DNA from: Herbaspirillum sp. DW155
GTDB lineage: Bacteria; Pseudomonadota; Gammaproteobacteria; Burkholderiales; Burkholderiaceae_D
Direction: 5' to 3'
DNA: 64,000 nucleotides
Assembly (NCBI RefSeq): GCF_037076565.1
Contig: NZ_AP029028.1
Coordinates: 1,922,001-1,986,000, forward strand
Shown here: piece after piece, positions 9,028 to 18,057 of the stretch
Layout: the number at the start of each line of letters is the position of its first letter
Position numbering within the stretch: position 1 is the first letter of the stretch
Position numbers and translations under genes: made by a program
Notes under the pieces: model-generated
The model's input: the letters and a program-made list of their open reading frames with translations, nothing else
Databases searched by the model: none
What the model was told of the DNA's origin: nothing

Positions 9028-10572
9028 TTACCCTCCCGATCGTTCCTGTTTGATCAGCCATCGATTGCCCTGTTTGACGAAGATCAGGGTCTTGCGGCTG
9101 TCCACCGTCAGCCGATCCGAATTATATATCTGGCGATAGCGCACGGTCGCGATGTTGCCGTTGATGCTCACCGTGGCATTGCTGACCTTGACGCTGATGC
9201 GGCCCTTGTCCTCGATGCGGGCGCGGCGCTCTTCGGCCCATTCTTTGCGGGAGGCGCCACGGGGTGTCTCGAAGTCGCTGGCGTAATGACCCAGGTAGCT
9301 GCGCACGTCCTTGTCGCTCCAGGCCTTGGCCCATCCATTCAAGGCCGCCAGCACGGTGGCCTTGTCCTGTTCGGCGCTGGCTTCGGCCTTGGCCTTTTCC
9401 TTGTCGGCGCGGGCCTTGTCAGCCTTGGCCTTTTCGGCAGCGGCCAGCTTGTCGGCCTTCGCCTTCTCGGCAGCGGCCAGCTTGTCAGCCTTGGCTTTCT
9501 CTGCGGCCGCCTGGGCTGCTTTTTCCTTCTCGGCGCGGGCAGCCTGCTCGCGGGCCAGCTTGTCGGCCTGTTCCTTGTCCTTCTGCGCCTGCAGTTCCTT
9601 CTGCTTTTGCTCGGCGGCGGCCTGGTCGGCAGCAGCCTTCTGGGCGCGCGCCTGTTCGGCGGCCAACTGTTCGGCGCGGGCCTTCTCGGCCTTGGCGCGC
9701 TCGGCGGCCGCTTTTTCTGCCGCTGCCTTGTCTGCGGCGGCCTTGTCGGCAGCAGCTTTCTCGGCCGCTGCCTTGTCGGCCGCAGCCTTGTCCGCAGCCG
9801 CCTTTTCCTTGTCGCTGGTGGCCTTGGCGATGGCGGTCTTCTCGGCCTCGGCCTTGTCGGCGGCGGCCTGCTGTGCCAGTTTCTCGGCGGCCAGCGCGCG
9901 GTTGCGTTCCTGCTGCTCGGCGGCAGCCGCCTCGGCCTTGGCCTTGGCATCGCGTTGCGTGGAGGCGGCCGAGGCCAGGCGCGGCACGGTGCCGCCGGTG
10001 GTGTTGCCGTTGAGTGAGCGCAACAGCGTCAGCTTGGGCTGCGGCACGTTGGCGCCCGGATCGATCTGCAGCGCCTTGTCATAAGCCTGGCTGGCCAGCT
10101 TGGCATAGACGTCGCCCAGGTTCTCCAGCGCCGTCGCATAGGTCGGATTGGTGCGCATGGCCATGTCCAGCGCAGCTCTGGCCTTGTCGTACTGGCCGTC
10201 GGCCGCATACAGCACCGCCAGGTTGTTGTACGGCTCGGGCAGGTCGGGGAAGTCTTCGGTCAGCTTGGTGAACACGGCAATGGCCTCGGCAGAACGGTTT
10301 TGTTCTGCTAAGATCAGGCCCTTCGTGAAACGCAGTTGCGCATCGCGCGGGTGTTTCGCCAGTACGGCATCGGTCTTGGTCAGTGCTTCGGCATACTGCC
10401 CCGCCCGCATCAGCTTGTTGATGTCAGACATTTCACTGGCATGCGCAGCGCTGGCGGGCACCGCAAACAGGGCGGCCACCAGGCTGGACAATACTGCCGT
10501 CTTGTGGGCAGTTTTGCTGATCAAACCGCGCAAACCATGAATGGATGTCTGTTCTTGTGATTCTGGGGGCAT
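9028..10572 (-). CDS. TPR protein with TolA-like Ala/Lys coiled coil and NTF2-like C-terminus
   Basis: 514 aa from the ATG at 10572 (MPPESQEQTSIHG). A hydrophobic segment (AVLSSLVAALFAVPASAAHA) ends in a likely signal-peptidase site. TPR repeats follow (about residues 50-170: AGQYAEALTKTDAVLAKHPRD and similar), then about 200 residues of Ala/Lys/Glu repeats such as AEKAKADKLA that should form a long helix, then an NTF2-like domain ending NRWLIKQERSGG. The closest overall analogy is TolA-type envelope-spanning rods. Function is unknown, but tight linkage to an L,D-transpeptidase points to cell-envelope assembly. The repeat DNA (9380-9960) is low complexity. Confidence 0.8.
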   Translation of the reverse strand: MPPESQEQTSIHGLRGLISKTAHKTAVLSSLVAALFAVPASAAHASEMSDINKLMRAGQYAEALTKTDAVLAKHPRDAQLRFTKGLILAEQNRSAEAIAVFTKLTEDFPDLPEPYNNLAVLYAADGQYDKARAALDMAMRTNPTYATALENLGDVYAKLASQAYDKALQIDPGANVPQPKLTLLRSLNGNTTGGTVPRLASAASTQRDAKAKAEAAAAEQQERNRALAAEKLAQQAAADKAEAEKTAIAKATSDKEKAAADKAAADKAAAEKAAADKAAADKAAAEKAAAERAKAEKARAEQLAAEQARAQKAAADQAAAEQKQKELQAQKDKEQADKLAREQAARAEKEKAAQAAAEKAKADKLAAAEKAKADKLAAAEKAKADKARADKEKAKAEASAEQDKATVLAALNGWAKAWSDKDVRSYLGHYASDFETPRGASRKEWAEERRARIEDKGRISVKVSNATVSINGNIATVRYRQIYNSDRLTVDSRKTLIFVKQGNRWLIKQERSGG

Positions 10573-10805
10573 GGTTTTATCGATGCTATACTCGAAGAAA
10601 TTCGAAGAAAGCTGGCATTTTATATCAAACAAGTAAGACAAAAAGAGGTTTGGCTACCGTGACCCGTTCATGTTGCAATTGCTGCTAGAACAATGAAACC
10701 CAGGCAGGGGCCTGCCAGCGCCACGCTTCTTCACGGTGCCGGCCCTTCGCAGATTGCATGAACCAGGCGTCCTCACCGGTCCCGCCAACCCAGAATTCCC
10801 ATCCC

Positions 10806-12197
10806 ATGAGCGAGCTCAAGATTTACAACACGCTGTCGCGTGATAAGCAGACCTTTACCCCGATCGAACCCGGCAAGGTGCGCTTGTACGTGTGCGGCAT
10901 GACCGTCTATGACTATTGCCATATCGGCCATGCGCGCGTGCTGGTGGTGTTCGACATGGTGCAGCGCTGGCTGCGCGCGTCCGGTTACGCCGTGACCTAC
11001 GTGCGCAACATTACCGATATCGACGACAAGATCATCAAACGCGCTGTCGAAAACGGCGAAACCATCGCCCAGCTGACCAACCGCTTCATCGATGCCATGA
11101 ACGAGGATGCCGCCGCCCTGGGCGTGCAGCGTCCCGACCATGAACCGCGCGCGACCAAATACGTGCCGCAGATGCTGGACCTGATCGGCAAGCTGGAAAA
11201 GAACGGCCTGGCCTACAAGGCCAGCGATGGCGACGTCAATTACTCGGTGCGCGATTTCCCCCGCTACGGCAAGCTCTCCGGCAAGTCGCTGGACGACCTG
11301 CGCGCCGGCGAGCGGGTGGATGTGAACACCGGCAAGCGCGATCCGCTGGACTTCGTGCTCTGGAAGGCCGCCAAGCCCAGCGAGCCGGACGAGGCCAAGT
11401 GGGACTCGCCCTGGGGCTGCGGCCGTCCGGGCTGGCACATCGAGTGCTCGGCCATGTCCGGTGACTTGCTGGGCGAGCATTTCGACATCCACGGCGGCGG
11501 CCAGGATCTGCAGTTCCCGCACCATGAAAATGAAATCGCCCAGTCCGAAGGCGCGCACCAGCACACCTTCGTGAATTACTGGATGCACAACGGCTTCGTG
11601 CGCATCGACAACGAGAAGATGTCCAAGTCCCTGGGCAACTTCTTTACGATTCGCGACGTGCTCAAGAAGTACGACCCGGAAGTGTTACGTTTCTTCATCT
11701 TGCGTGCGCACTACCGCAGTCCCCTGAACTATTCCGATGCCCACCTGGACGATGCCCGTCAGGCGCTCACCCGCCTGTATACGGCCTTGAAGGACGTGCC
11801 GCCGGAAGCAGGCGGCCTGCAGGCCGATGAGGCGCATGCACAAAGGTTCACAGAGGCCCTGAACGATGACTTCAACACCCCGGTCGCCATCGCCGTGCTC
11901 TTCGAGCTGGCCAATGAAGTCAACCGCAGCCGTTCGCCATCGCAGGCGCGCCAGCTGAAGGCGCTGGCCGGCATCCTGGGCTTGTTGCAGCGCGAGCCGG
12001 GCGAGTACCTCAAGGGCGGCGTGGCAGCGGCAGACGGTCTGGGCGAAACCGAGATCGAAGCGCTGATCGCAGCGCGCAAGGCGGCCAAGGCGGCCAAGAA
12101 CTTCGCCGAAGCCGACCGGCTCCGTGCCGAGCTGACCGCGGCCGGCATCATTCTGGAAGACAAACCGGGCGGCCTGACCGAATGGCGGAGAGCTTGA
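10806..12197 (+). CDS. cysS: Cysteinyl-tRNA synthetase
   Basis: Class I aminoacyl-tRNA synthetase charging tRNA-Cys. Signature HIGH is present as YCHIGHAR and KMSKS as KMSKSLGNF. Zinc-binding residues appear in [18 protein letters not shown] and [13 protein letters not shown]. From [14 protein letters not shown] (10806) it is 463 aa, the normal length. An in-frame ATG at 10758 would add 16 atypical residues. The next gene starts one base after its stop, so the pair is an operon. Confidence 0.96.
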   Translation: MSELKIYNTLSRDKQTFTPIEPGKVRLYVCGMTVYDYCHIGHARVLVVFDMVQRWLRASGYAVTYVRNITDIDDKIIKRAVENGETIAQLTNRFIDAMNEDAAALGVQRPDHEPRATKYVPQMLDLIGKLEKNGLAYKASDGDVNYSVRDFPRYGKLSGKSLDDLRAGERVDVNTGKRDPLDFVLWKAAKPSEPDEAKWDSPWGCGRPGWHIECSAMSGDLLGEHFDIHGGGQDLQFPHHENEIAQSEGAHQHTFVNYWMHNGFVRIDNEKMSKSLGNFFTIRDVLKKYDPEVLRFFILRAHYRSPLNYSDAHLDDARQALTRLYTALKDVPPEAGGLQADEAHAQRFTEALNDDFNTPVAIAVLFELANEVNRSRSPSQARQLKALAGILGLLQREPGEYLKGGVAAADGLGETEIEALIAARKAAKAAKNFAEADRLRAELTAAGIILEDKPGGLTEWRRA

Positions 12198-12198
12198 T

Positions 12199-12858
12199 TT
12201 GAATACCAACCGAAAAGCCAGCGAGGCCGATCCCAGCCTGATCGTCCCGGCCTACTGGGAAGAGGCCAAGGCCGAGCTGATGAAGCGCGACCGCATCATG
12301 CGCAAGATCATCCCGCAATTCGGGGATCTGCAACTGACGGTGCGCGGCGACGCCTTCACCACGCTGGCGCGCTCGGTGATCGGCCAGCAAATTTCGACCA
12401 AGGCCGCCAATGCGGTCTGGCAGCGCTTCCTGGAAGCCTGTCCGCGCTGCACGCCGGCCCAGGTGATGCGCACCGGGCCCGAAGGGCTGGCCGCTTGCGG
12501 CTTGTCCAAGCGCAAGGCCGAATACATCCTCGATCTGGCGGCGCACTTCAAGGCCAAGACGGTGCATCCCGACAAATGGGCGGAGATGGAAGACGAAGCC
12601 GTCATTGCCGAGATGATCCAGATCCGCGGGATTGGCCGCTGGACAGCCGAGATGTTTTTGATATTTAATCTGCTGCGCCCGAACGTGCTGCCGCTGGATG
12701 ACCTGGGATTGCTCAAGGGCATCAGCATCAGCTACTTCTCGGGTGAGCCGGTCTCGCGCAGCGATGCGCGGGAAGTCGCCGCGAACTGGGAACCGTGGCG
12801 CACCGTGGCCACCTGGTATCTGTGGCGCAGCCTGGATCCGCTGCCCTCCGATTATTGA
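12199..12858 (+). CDS. DNA-3-methyladenine glycosylase, HhH-GPD family (AlkA/Mag type)
   Basis: 219-aa base-excision repair glycosylase. The helix-hairpin-helix is QIRGIGRWTAEMFLIF and the GPD catalytic aspartate follows in VLPLDDLGL. The upstream segment TLARSVIGQQISTKAA is characteristic of the family. There is no Fe-S cysteine cluster, which argues against endonuclease III/MutY. The start is TTG at 12199, one base past the cysS stop, suggesting translational coupling. The family removes alkylated purines from DNA. The order cysS, glycosylase, accA, tilS is, as I recall it, conserved in Burkholderiales. Confidence 0.9.
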   Translation: MNTNRKASEADPSLIVPAYWEEAKAELMKRDRIMRKIIPQFGDLQLTVRGDAFTTLARSVIGQQISTKAANAVWQRFLEACPRCTPAQVMRTGPEGLAACGLSKRKAEYILDLAAHFKAKTVHPDKWAEMEDEAVIAEMIQIRGIGRWTAEMFLIFNLLRPNVLPLDDLGLLKGISISYFSGEPVSRSDAREVAANWEPWRTVATWYLWRSLDPLPSDY

Positions 12859-13020
12859 TCCAAGAGGGAGAGGGCGCGGGCAGCGCTGGTGTATACTCCC
12901 GTCCTCCCAAGATTTGAAGGCAAACCGATGCATCCGGGGATCATCGCGCCGCAACCCGCACCGGGCCGGCATTTCCACCGATTCTCGCCGCATCATCGGA
13001 CTTGTTGAAAAAGGAACACA

Positions 13021-14001
13021 ATGAGTAAATCGACAACGACTTTTCTGGGCTTCGAGCAGGCCATCGCCGAGCTGGATGCCAAGATCGAAGAGTTGCGTTT
13101 TGTACAGGATGACTCGGCCGTCGACATCTCCGAAGAGATCGAGCGCCTGGTCAAGAAGAGCCAGCAGCTGACCAAGGACATCTACGCCAAGCTCACGCCC
13201 TGGCAGGTCTCCCAGATCGCGCGCCATCCGCAGCGTCCCTATACCATGGACTACGTGCGCGAGATCTTTACCGATTTCCACGAACTGCACGGCGACCGCA
13301 CCTTTGCGGACGACCAGTCCATCGTCGGCGGTCTGGCCCGTTTCAACGGCCAGGCCTGCATGGTGATCGGCCACCAGAAGGGGCGCGACACCAAGGAACG
13401 CGCCATGCGCAACTTCGGCATGCCCAAGCCGGAAGGCTATCGCAAGGCGATGCGCCTGATGAAGGTGGCCGAGAAGTTCGGTTTGCCTATCTTTACCTTT
13501 GTCGATACCCCGGGTGCTTTCCCCGGCATCGATGCCGAAGAGCGCGGCCAGTCCGAAGCCATCGGCCACAACCTCTACGTGATGGCCGAGCTGAAGGTGC
13601 CGCTGATCGCCACCATCATCGGTGAAGGCGGTTCCGGCGGCGCGCTGGCCATCGCCGTGGGCGACTCGGTGCTCATGCTGCAATATGCGACCTACTCGGT
13701 GATCTCGCCGGAAGGCTGCGCTTCCATCCTGTGGAAGACCGCCGACCGTGCCGCTGACGCCGCCGAAGCACTGGGCCTGACCGCGCATCGCCTGAAGGCC
13801 ATCGGCCTGATCGACAAGATCGTCAATGAGCCGCTGGGCGGTGCCCATCGCGATCCCAAGCAGATGGCTGGCCTGCTCAAGCGCGCGCTGTCGGATTCGC
13901 TGCGCCAGTTCCAGGGCATGAAGACCAAGGACCTGCTGGCCGCCCGTCACGAAAAGCTGATGGCCTATGGCAAGTTCAAGGAACTGAATTCGGCCGAGTA
14001 A
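13021..14001 (+). CDS. accA: Acetyl-CoA carboxylase carboxyltransferase subunit alpha
   Basis: Alpha half of the carboxyltransferase that forms malonyl-CoA with AccD, the committed step of fatty acid synthesis. The 326-aa product has normal length, begins with an amphipathic helix region ([17 protein letters not shown]), and contains [34 protein letters not shown] and the oxyanion-hole glycines of [16 protein letters not shown]. The ATG at 13021 is preceded by AAGGA at good spacing. Confidence 0.97.
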   Translation: MSKSTTTFLGFEQAIAELDAKIEELRFVQDDSAVDISEEIERLVKKSQQLTKDIYAKLTPWQVSQIARHPQRPYTMDYVREIFTDFHELHGDRTFADDQSIVGGLARFNGQACMVIGHQKGRDTKERAMRNFGMPKPEGYRKAMRLMKVAEKFGLPIFTFVDTPGAFPGIDAEERGQSEAIGHNLYVMAELKVPLIATIIGEGGSGGALAIAVGDSVLMLQYATYSVISPEGCASILWKTADRAADAAEALGLTAHRLKAIGLIDKIVNEPLGGAHRDPKQMAGLLKRALSDSLRQFQGMKTKDLLAARHEKLMAYGKFKELNSAE

Positions 14002-14031
14002 TCTGCCGCTTGTTCTTTCCGTCACTCCAGG

Positions 14032-14064
14032 CGCCAGCGATTGCTTCGCTGGCGTTTGTCTTTT
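14032..14064 (+). terminator. Rho-independent terminator after accA
   Basis: Perfect stem CGCCAGCGA / TCGCTGGCG with a TTGCT loop, followed by TTTGTCTTTT. It ends 16 bp before tilS, so tilS depends on read-through or a promoter inside this gap. Confidence 0.85.
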
Positions 14065-14080
14065 CCGGCGCTGTTTTTTC

Positions 14081-15493
14081 ATGTCCGAACATTCTTCCTC
14101 TTCCTCCGGCAAGACCACCAGCGCACTGAGGCAGGCGCTGCAGGCCACGCTGGCGGCCACCGCTTTCGATACCACCCGCGACACGCTGGCCGTGGCCTGC
14201 AGCGGCGGGCTCGATTCCACCGTGCTGCTGGAGGTGGCCGCGCAGTGGCAGCAGGAGAGCGGTGGACGGCTGGTGGCGCTGCACGTGCATCATGGACTCT
14301 CCGTCAATGCGGATGCCTGGCTAATCCATGTGCAGGATTTTTGCGCGCAGCGGGGCATCGCCTGCGCCTTCGAGCGCGTCCGGCTGGAGCGCGTGGCCGA
14401 CAGCGGTATCGAAGAGGCCGCGCGACTGGCGCGTTATGCCGCGCTGGGGCGGCTGTGTCGCCAGCACGGCGCGCGCCTGCTGCTGAGCGCGCACCATCTG
14501 GATGACCAGGCGGAAACCGTGCTGCTGCAACTGCTGCGCGGGAGCGGCCTTGCGGGCATGTCCGGCATGGATCAATGGAATGCCGCACCGGGCTTGCTGG
14601 GCGATGCGCACACCTTGATCGCGCGGCCCTTCCTGAGCGTGCCCCGCGCCCAGCTGGAAGCGGCGGCACGCAGCTGGTCGCTCACCTGGATCGAGGATGA
14701 ATCCAACAGCGATCCGCGCTATACCCGCAACGCCTTGCGCCATCAGGTCATGCCCGCGCTGGGCCAGGTCTTCCCGGGCTACCAGCAGCGCCTGGCGCGT
14801 GCGGCCGGTCATGCGCAAGGCGCACAGGAACTGCTGCGCGAAGTGGCCGAACAGGATCTGGCGCAATGCCGCCATGAAGATCACCTGCGCATGCCGGCCT
14901 TGCGTGCCTTGAGCGAGCAGCGCTTCCTCAATCTGATGCGTCACTGGTTTGCGCTACGCGGCATGCGCATGCCCTCCGCGGCGTGGATGCAGGAGATGCG
15001 CACGCAATTGCTGCAGGCCGACGTGGAGGCGCAGGTATGCGTCTCCCATCCTGATGGCGAGGTGCACCGCTATCGCGAGCGCGTGTTCCTGGCGCCGCGC
15101 CGCAGCTTGCCCGATGAGGGGGAATCCGTGTCGCTGCGCTGGAGCGGGCAGGCGCAGGTGCATGTGCCCGCCTTCTACGGCACGCTGGTATTCGAACGCC
15201 TCGCTGAAGGTGATGCGCGGCCCGGCTTCGACCCCGGCTGGCTGGGCGCGCAGACGCTGCAGGTCTGTGGCCGCAGTGGCGGTGAACGCATCAGGCTGGC
15301 GGCCAACCGTCCTGCGCGCAGTCTCAAGCAGCAATACCAGAGCGCCGATGTGCCGGCCTGGGAGCGCCCGTATCTGCCGCTGGTATGGGCGGGCGAGGCC
15401 TTGCTGTTCGCGGCGGGGATCGGCATGGATTGCGCCCACTTCGCCGGCTCTTCTGCGGGTGAGCGCATTGCGCTGCGCTGGCGGCAGGACTGA
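14081..15493 (+). CDS. tilS: tRNA(Ile)-lysidine synthase
   Basis: Modifies C34 of tRNA-Ile(CAU) to lysidine so it reads AUA. The N-terminal PP-loop ATPase motif is CSGGLDSTVLLE (about residues 38-49). HHGLS and the segment LLSAHHLDDQAETVLLQLLRGSG are typical of the family. The C-terminal substrate-binding domain includes GGERIRL and the closing YLPLVWAGEALLFAAGIGMD. The length of 470 aa is normal. It follows the accA terminator closely. Confidence 0.95.
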   Translation: MSEHSSSSSGKTTSALRQALQATLAATAFDTTRDTLAVACSGGLDSTVLLEVAAQWQQESGGRLVALHVHHGLSVNADAWLIHVQDFCAQRGIACAFERVRLERVADSGIEEAARLARYAALGRLCRQHGARLLLSAHHLDDQAETVLLQLLRGSGLAGMSGMDQWNAAPGLLGDAHTLIARPFLSVPRAQLEAAARSWSLTWIEDESNSDPRYTRNALRHQVMPALGQVFPGYQQRLARAAGHAQGAQELLREVAEQDLAQCRHEDHLRMPALRALSEQRFLNLMRHWFALRGMRMPSAAWMQEMRTQLLQADVEAQVCVSHPDGEVHRYRERVFLAPRRSLPDEGESVSLRWSGQAQVHVPAFYGTLVFERLAEGDARPGFDPGWLGAQTLQVCGRSGGERIRLAANRPARSLKQQYQSADVPAWERPYLPLVWAGEALLFAAGIGMDCAHFAGSSAGERIALRWRQD

Positions 15494-15544
15494 ACTGCTC
15501 AGGCAATTCAAAAAATTCAAACAATTCAAATGATTTAAACGATA

Positions 15545-15587
15545 TAAAAAATATCGCCTCCGAACCCGATGGCGCGGAGGCGATATC
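15545..15587 (-). terminator. Rho-independent terminator of the small exported-protein cluster
   Basis: Twelve-base perfect stem ATATCGCCTCCG / CGGAGGCGATAT. Read on the minus strand it is followed by TTTTTATATC. It lies between the convergent tilS and the first Ala/Lys-rich gene. Confidence 0.8.
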
Positions 15588-15647
15588 CCTGTCATCCCTG
15601 ACATGTCCGGGCGTCAGACGCCCGGTGTACTGCTCCTTGCGGACGGC

Positions 15648-15911
15648 TTACTTGGCGGCGCCCTCGGCAGCCGGCTTGGCGTCGGTGCCGGCTGCTTCCT
15701 TCTTTTCAGCCTTCTTTTCCGACTTCTTGTGCTTGGCGTGATGGGCCTTCTTGGCCTTCGGTGCGGTCTCGGTCTTGGCGGCGTCAGCCTTGGCCGGGGC
15801 GGCGGTGGTGGCAGCCGGAGCCGCAGTGGTGGCGGCTGCGCCGGTCTGGGCGAACACCGGCAGGGTCAGGGCCGACAGCAGGGAGGCAACGATGATGGTC
15901 TTGGTTTTCAT
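15648..15911 (-). CDS. Small exported Ala/Lys/His-rich protein, paralogue A
   Basis: 87 aa. The signal peptide MKTKTIIVASLLSALTLPVF ends at AQ, followed by an Ala/Thr/Pro stretch and a basic AKKAHHAKHKKSEKKAEKK core. Composition and layout resemble the acid-shock protein Asr of enterobacteria, but I see no alignable motif beyond composition, so homology is not claimed. It is 3'-most of three tandem paralogues on this strand. The first 20 residues are identical to those of paralogue B, and the upstream DNA is also duplicated. Confidence 0.75.
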   Translation of the reverse strand: MKTKTIIVASLLSALTLPVFAQTGAAATTAAPAATTAAPAKADAAKTETAPKAKKAHHAKHKKSEKKAEKKEAAGTDAKPAAEGAAK

Positions 15912-16385
15912 GATGATGATGTCCTTTCAGAGACAAGTGTCTGGTTTGCGTCAGTAGTATTGTGCGTACTGTATGTACGGTGTGTGCTGCGTGTCTGCAT
16001 TCTGTACCGGGACTGGCCCGGTACAGTTCTTACTTGGTCTGGGCAGCCGGTTCGGCAGCGGCCTTGGTGTCGGTACCGGCTGCGTCCTTCTTTTCAGCCT
16101 TCTTTTCCGACTTCTTGTGCTTGGCGTGATGGACCTTGGCCTTCGGTGTGGCTTCGGTCTTGGCGGCATCAGCCTTGGCCGGGGCGGCGGTGGTGGCAGC
16201 CGGAGCCGCAGTGGTGGCGGCAGCGCCCGTCTGGGCGAACACCGGCAGGGTCAGGGCCGACAGCAGGGAGGCAACGATGATGGTCTTGGTTTTCATGATG
16301 ATGTCCTTTCGGAGACAAGTGTCTGGTTTGCGTCAGTAGTACTGTGTGTACGGTGTGTGCTGCGTGTCTGCAATCTGTATCGGTA
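15912..16385 (-). repeat. Duplicated upstream regions of paralogues A and B
   Basis: The about 95-120 bp upstream of paralogue A (15912-16026) and of paralogue B (16297-16395) are near-identical: both contain GACAAGTGTCTGG, TTTGCGTCAGTAGTA and GGTGTGTGCTGCGTGTCTGCA. A carries a roughly 16-bp extra segment. The stretch CTGTACCGGG / CCCGGTACAG (16002-16026) is a perfect inverted repeat after paralogue B. The duplication unit was therefore gene plus leader. Confidence 0.8.
16030..16296 (-). CDS. Small exported Ala/Lys/His-rich protein, paralogue B
   Basis: 88 aa, with the same signal peptide as paralogue A and nearly the same Ala/Thr-rich region. It differs in the core (KAKVHHAKHKKSEKKAEKK) and tail (GTDTKAAAEPAAQTK). 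Exported to the periplasm by prediction. The extreme lack of aromatic residues and the high Lys/His content suggest a disordered, charge-buffering or polyanion-binding protein; this is inference. Confidence 0.75.
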   Translation of the reverse strand: MKTKTIIVASLLSALTLPVFAQTGAAATTAAPAATTAAPAKADAAKTEATPKAKVHHAKHKKSEKKAEKKDAAGTDTKAAAEPAAQTK

Positions 16386-16401
16386 CTGGCCCGGTACGGT
16401 C

Positions 16402-16686
16402 TTACTTGGTCTTGGTGGCCGACTCGGTAGCCGCCTTGGTGTCGGTCTTGGCTTCGCTCTTGGCGTCAGCCTTCTTTTCCGACTTTTCAGACTTCTCCGA
16501 CTTTTCGGACTTCTTGTGCTTGGCGTGATGTTCGCTCTTGGCCTTGGGCGCAGTGTCGGTCTTGCCGGCTTCCGCCTTGGCCGTGGCTGCTGCGGGCGCG
16601 GCCGGCGCAGCGCTGCCGGTCTGTGCGAACACCGGCAGGGCCAGTGCAGTCAGCAGGGAAGCGACAATGACGGATTTGGTTTTCAT
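16402..16686 (-). CDS. Small exported Ala/Lys-rich protein, paralogue C
   Basis: 94 aa, the most diverged and 5'-most of the three. Signal peptide MKTKSVIVASLLTALALPVF ends at AQ. The basic core contains a short tandem repeat (KSE repeated four times) not seen in A and B. Its upstream region (after 16686) is unrelated to those of A and B and ends CAATTTCCTTT on the plus strand, which gives a minus-strand AAAGGAAATT ribosome site directly before the ATG. Confidence 0.75.
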   Translation of the reverse strand: MKTKSVIVASLLTALALPVFAQTGSAAPAAPAAATAKAEAGKTDTAPKAKSEHHAKHKKSEKSEKSEKSEKKADAKSEAKTDTKAATESATKTK

Positions 16687-16900
16687 GGCAATTTCCTTTA
16701 GAAAGTGGTTGTTACGCTCGGCGCTTGATTTTGCGTAATCGCTTCATCGTTTGTGTCGCCTTGCTTCCTATAACGACCCGTCGACGTGAAAGACGACGCG
16801 AAAGTGTTTCAATTCATCACGTATTTGTAAGCATTCGTTGCTGCTTTGCTTATAATGGGTGACTCCACATTCCACGCCGCGCCCTCCCAACGAGTTCTTC

Positions 16901-17560
16901 ATGGCTTATCAAACCTGGATCACCTTCTTCTTCGCTGCCTGCCTCATCGCGATCTCGCCCGGATCGGGCGCCGTCCTGTCCATGAGCCACGGCCTCAATT
17001 ACGGCCTGCGCCGCACCAGTGCCACCATCCTCGGCCTGGAAATCGCCCTGGTGATGGTGCTGATCATTGCCGGTGCCGGGGTCGGCTCGCTGCTGGTGGC
17101 TTCCGAAACCGCCTTCAACGTGGTCAAGATCTGCGGTGCCTTGTACCTGATCTATCTGGGCTTCTCGCAATGGCGCGCCCCGGTGCCCTCCGAGCAGGAA
17201 GGCGAAGCCATCGATCTGGCCAATGCCGCCGCCCGCGCCCAGCGCGGCCAGCAGTGGTGGCAGCGCTGCATGACCGGTTTCCTCACCAACGCCACCAATC
17301 CCAAGGGCATCGTCTTCATGGTGGCGGTGCTGCCGCAGTTCATCGACCACGAGCGTCCGTTGTGGCTGCAACTGCTGGTGCTGGCCGTGACCATGGTGGC
17401 GGTGGATCTGGTGGTGATGCATGGCTATGCCTTCGCCGCCAGCCGCTTGCAGCGCTTCTTCCGCAGCCAGAAGGCGATCAAAACGCAGAACCGTTTCTTC
17501 GGCGGCATGCTCATGCTGGTGGGCGCCGGTCTGTTCTTCTTCAAGCGGACGCCGCACTGA
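16901..17560 (+). CDS. LysE/RhtB family amino-acid exporter
   Basis: 219-aa inner-membrane protein with about six hydrophobic segments. The N-terminal motif ACLIAISPGSGAVLSMSHGLNYGLRRT, with its conserved PG and the GL.YG segment, and the central FLTNATNPKGIVFMVAVLPQF are family signatures. Relatives export homoserine, threonine, homoserine lactones or lysine; the substrate cannot be read from sequence. The start is MAYQTW at 16901; the in-frame upstream ATG at 16859 adds unlikely residues. A bidirectional terminator follows. Confidence 0.9.
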   Translation: MAYQTWITFFFAACLIAISPGSGAVLSMSHGLNYGLRRTSATILGLEIALVMVLIIAGAGVGSLLVASETAFNVVKICGALYLIYLGFSQWRAPVPSEQEGEAIDLANAAARAQRGQQWWQRCMTGFLTNATNPKGIVFMVAVLPQFIDHERPLWLQLLVLAVTMVAVDLVVMHGYAFAASRLQRFFRSQKAIKTQNRFFGGMLMLVGAGLFFFKRTPH

Positions 17561-17599
17561 GGGCCTCGTGCCTTCCTCGCGTGGCGCAGCACAGGCAAT

Positions 17600-17631
17600 A
17601 AAAAACCCGCAAGTCGCCTTGCGGGTTTTTT
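17600..17631. terminator. Bidirectional terminator between the LysE-type gene and the PsiF-type gene
   Basis: AAAAACCCGCAAG / CTTGCGGGTTTTTT stem with T and A runs on both sides, so it can serve both convergent genes. Confidence 0.9.
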
Positions 17632-17673
17632 CATGGGTGGCCCGCTTGTGTCGGGCGGGCCGGAAGAGCCGGT

Positions 17674-17967
17674 TTATTTGTTCTTCTTCAGGCAGGAAGA
17701 CATGAAGGCCTTGCGCTCGTCGCCCTTCTTGCCGGCAGCGTCGGCGTTACATTGCTTCATCTTGTCCTGCTGGGTGGCCGGCTTGGGTTGTTCCTTCTTC
17801 AGGCAGGAGGACATGAAGGCCTTGCGCTCGTCGCCCTTCTTGCCGGCGGCGTCGGCGTTGCATTGCTTCATCTTGTCCTGTTGCGCATTCTGCGCCATCG
17901 CAGGGGAGCTGAGCAGCAGCGGAGCGGTCAGCGCGAAGGTGGTCATGGCGAAGAGCAGTTTTTTCAT
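17674..17967 (-). CDS. PsiF-repeat exported protein
   Basis: 97 aa from MKKLLFAMTTFAL at 17967, preceded by AGGGAG. Signal peptide to SPAMAQ. The mature protein is two almost identical copies of a PsiF-type repeat (QQDKMKQCNADAAGKKGDER followed by KAFMSSCLKK), separated by EQPKPAT. Each copy has two cysteines. E. coli PsiF is phosphate-starvation inducible but of unknown function. The near identity of the two repeats indicates recent internal duplication or strong constraint. Confidence 0.88.
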   Translation of the reverse strand: MKKLLFAMTTFALTAPLLLSSPAMAQNAQQDKMKQCNADAAGKKGDERKAFMSSCLKKEQPKPATQQDKMKQCNADAAGKKGDERKAFMSSCLKKNK

Positions 17968-18057
17968 AGGGACTCCCTGGGGCAAGTGGATTCGTGTGTC
18001 TGTAATCTGTCTGCGTATTCAGACGCGAGCATTACAGCATGAAAGTTTGTGTCCTGA

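Noticed and set aside
7804-10017. 737-codon open frame on the plus strand opposite the transpeptidase and TPR genes
   Set aside because: The C-terminal Leu/Gly/Phe-rich repeats are just the antisense of the Ala/Lys repeat DNA; no family features.
12148-14220. 690-codon minus-strand frame opposite the glycosylase gene, accA and the tilS start
   Set aside because: Spans three well-supported genes on the other strand and has shadow-like composition.
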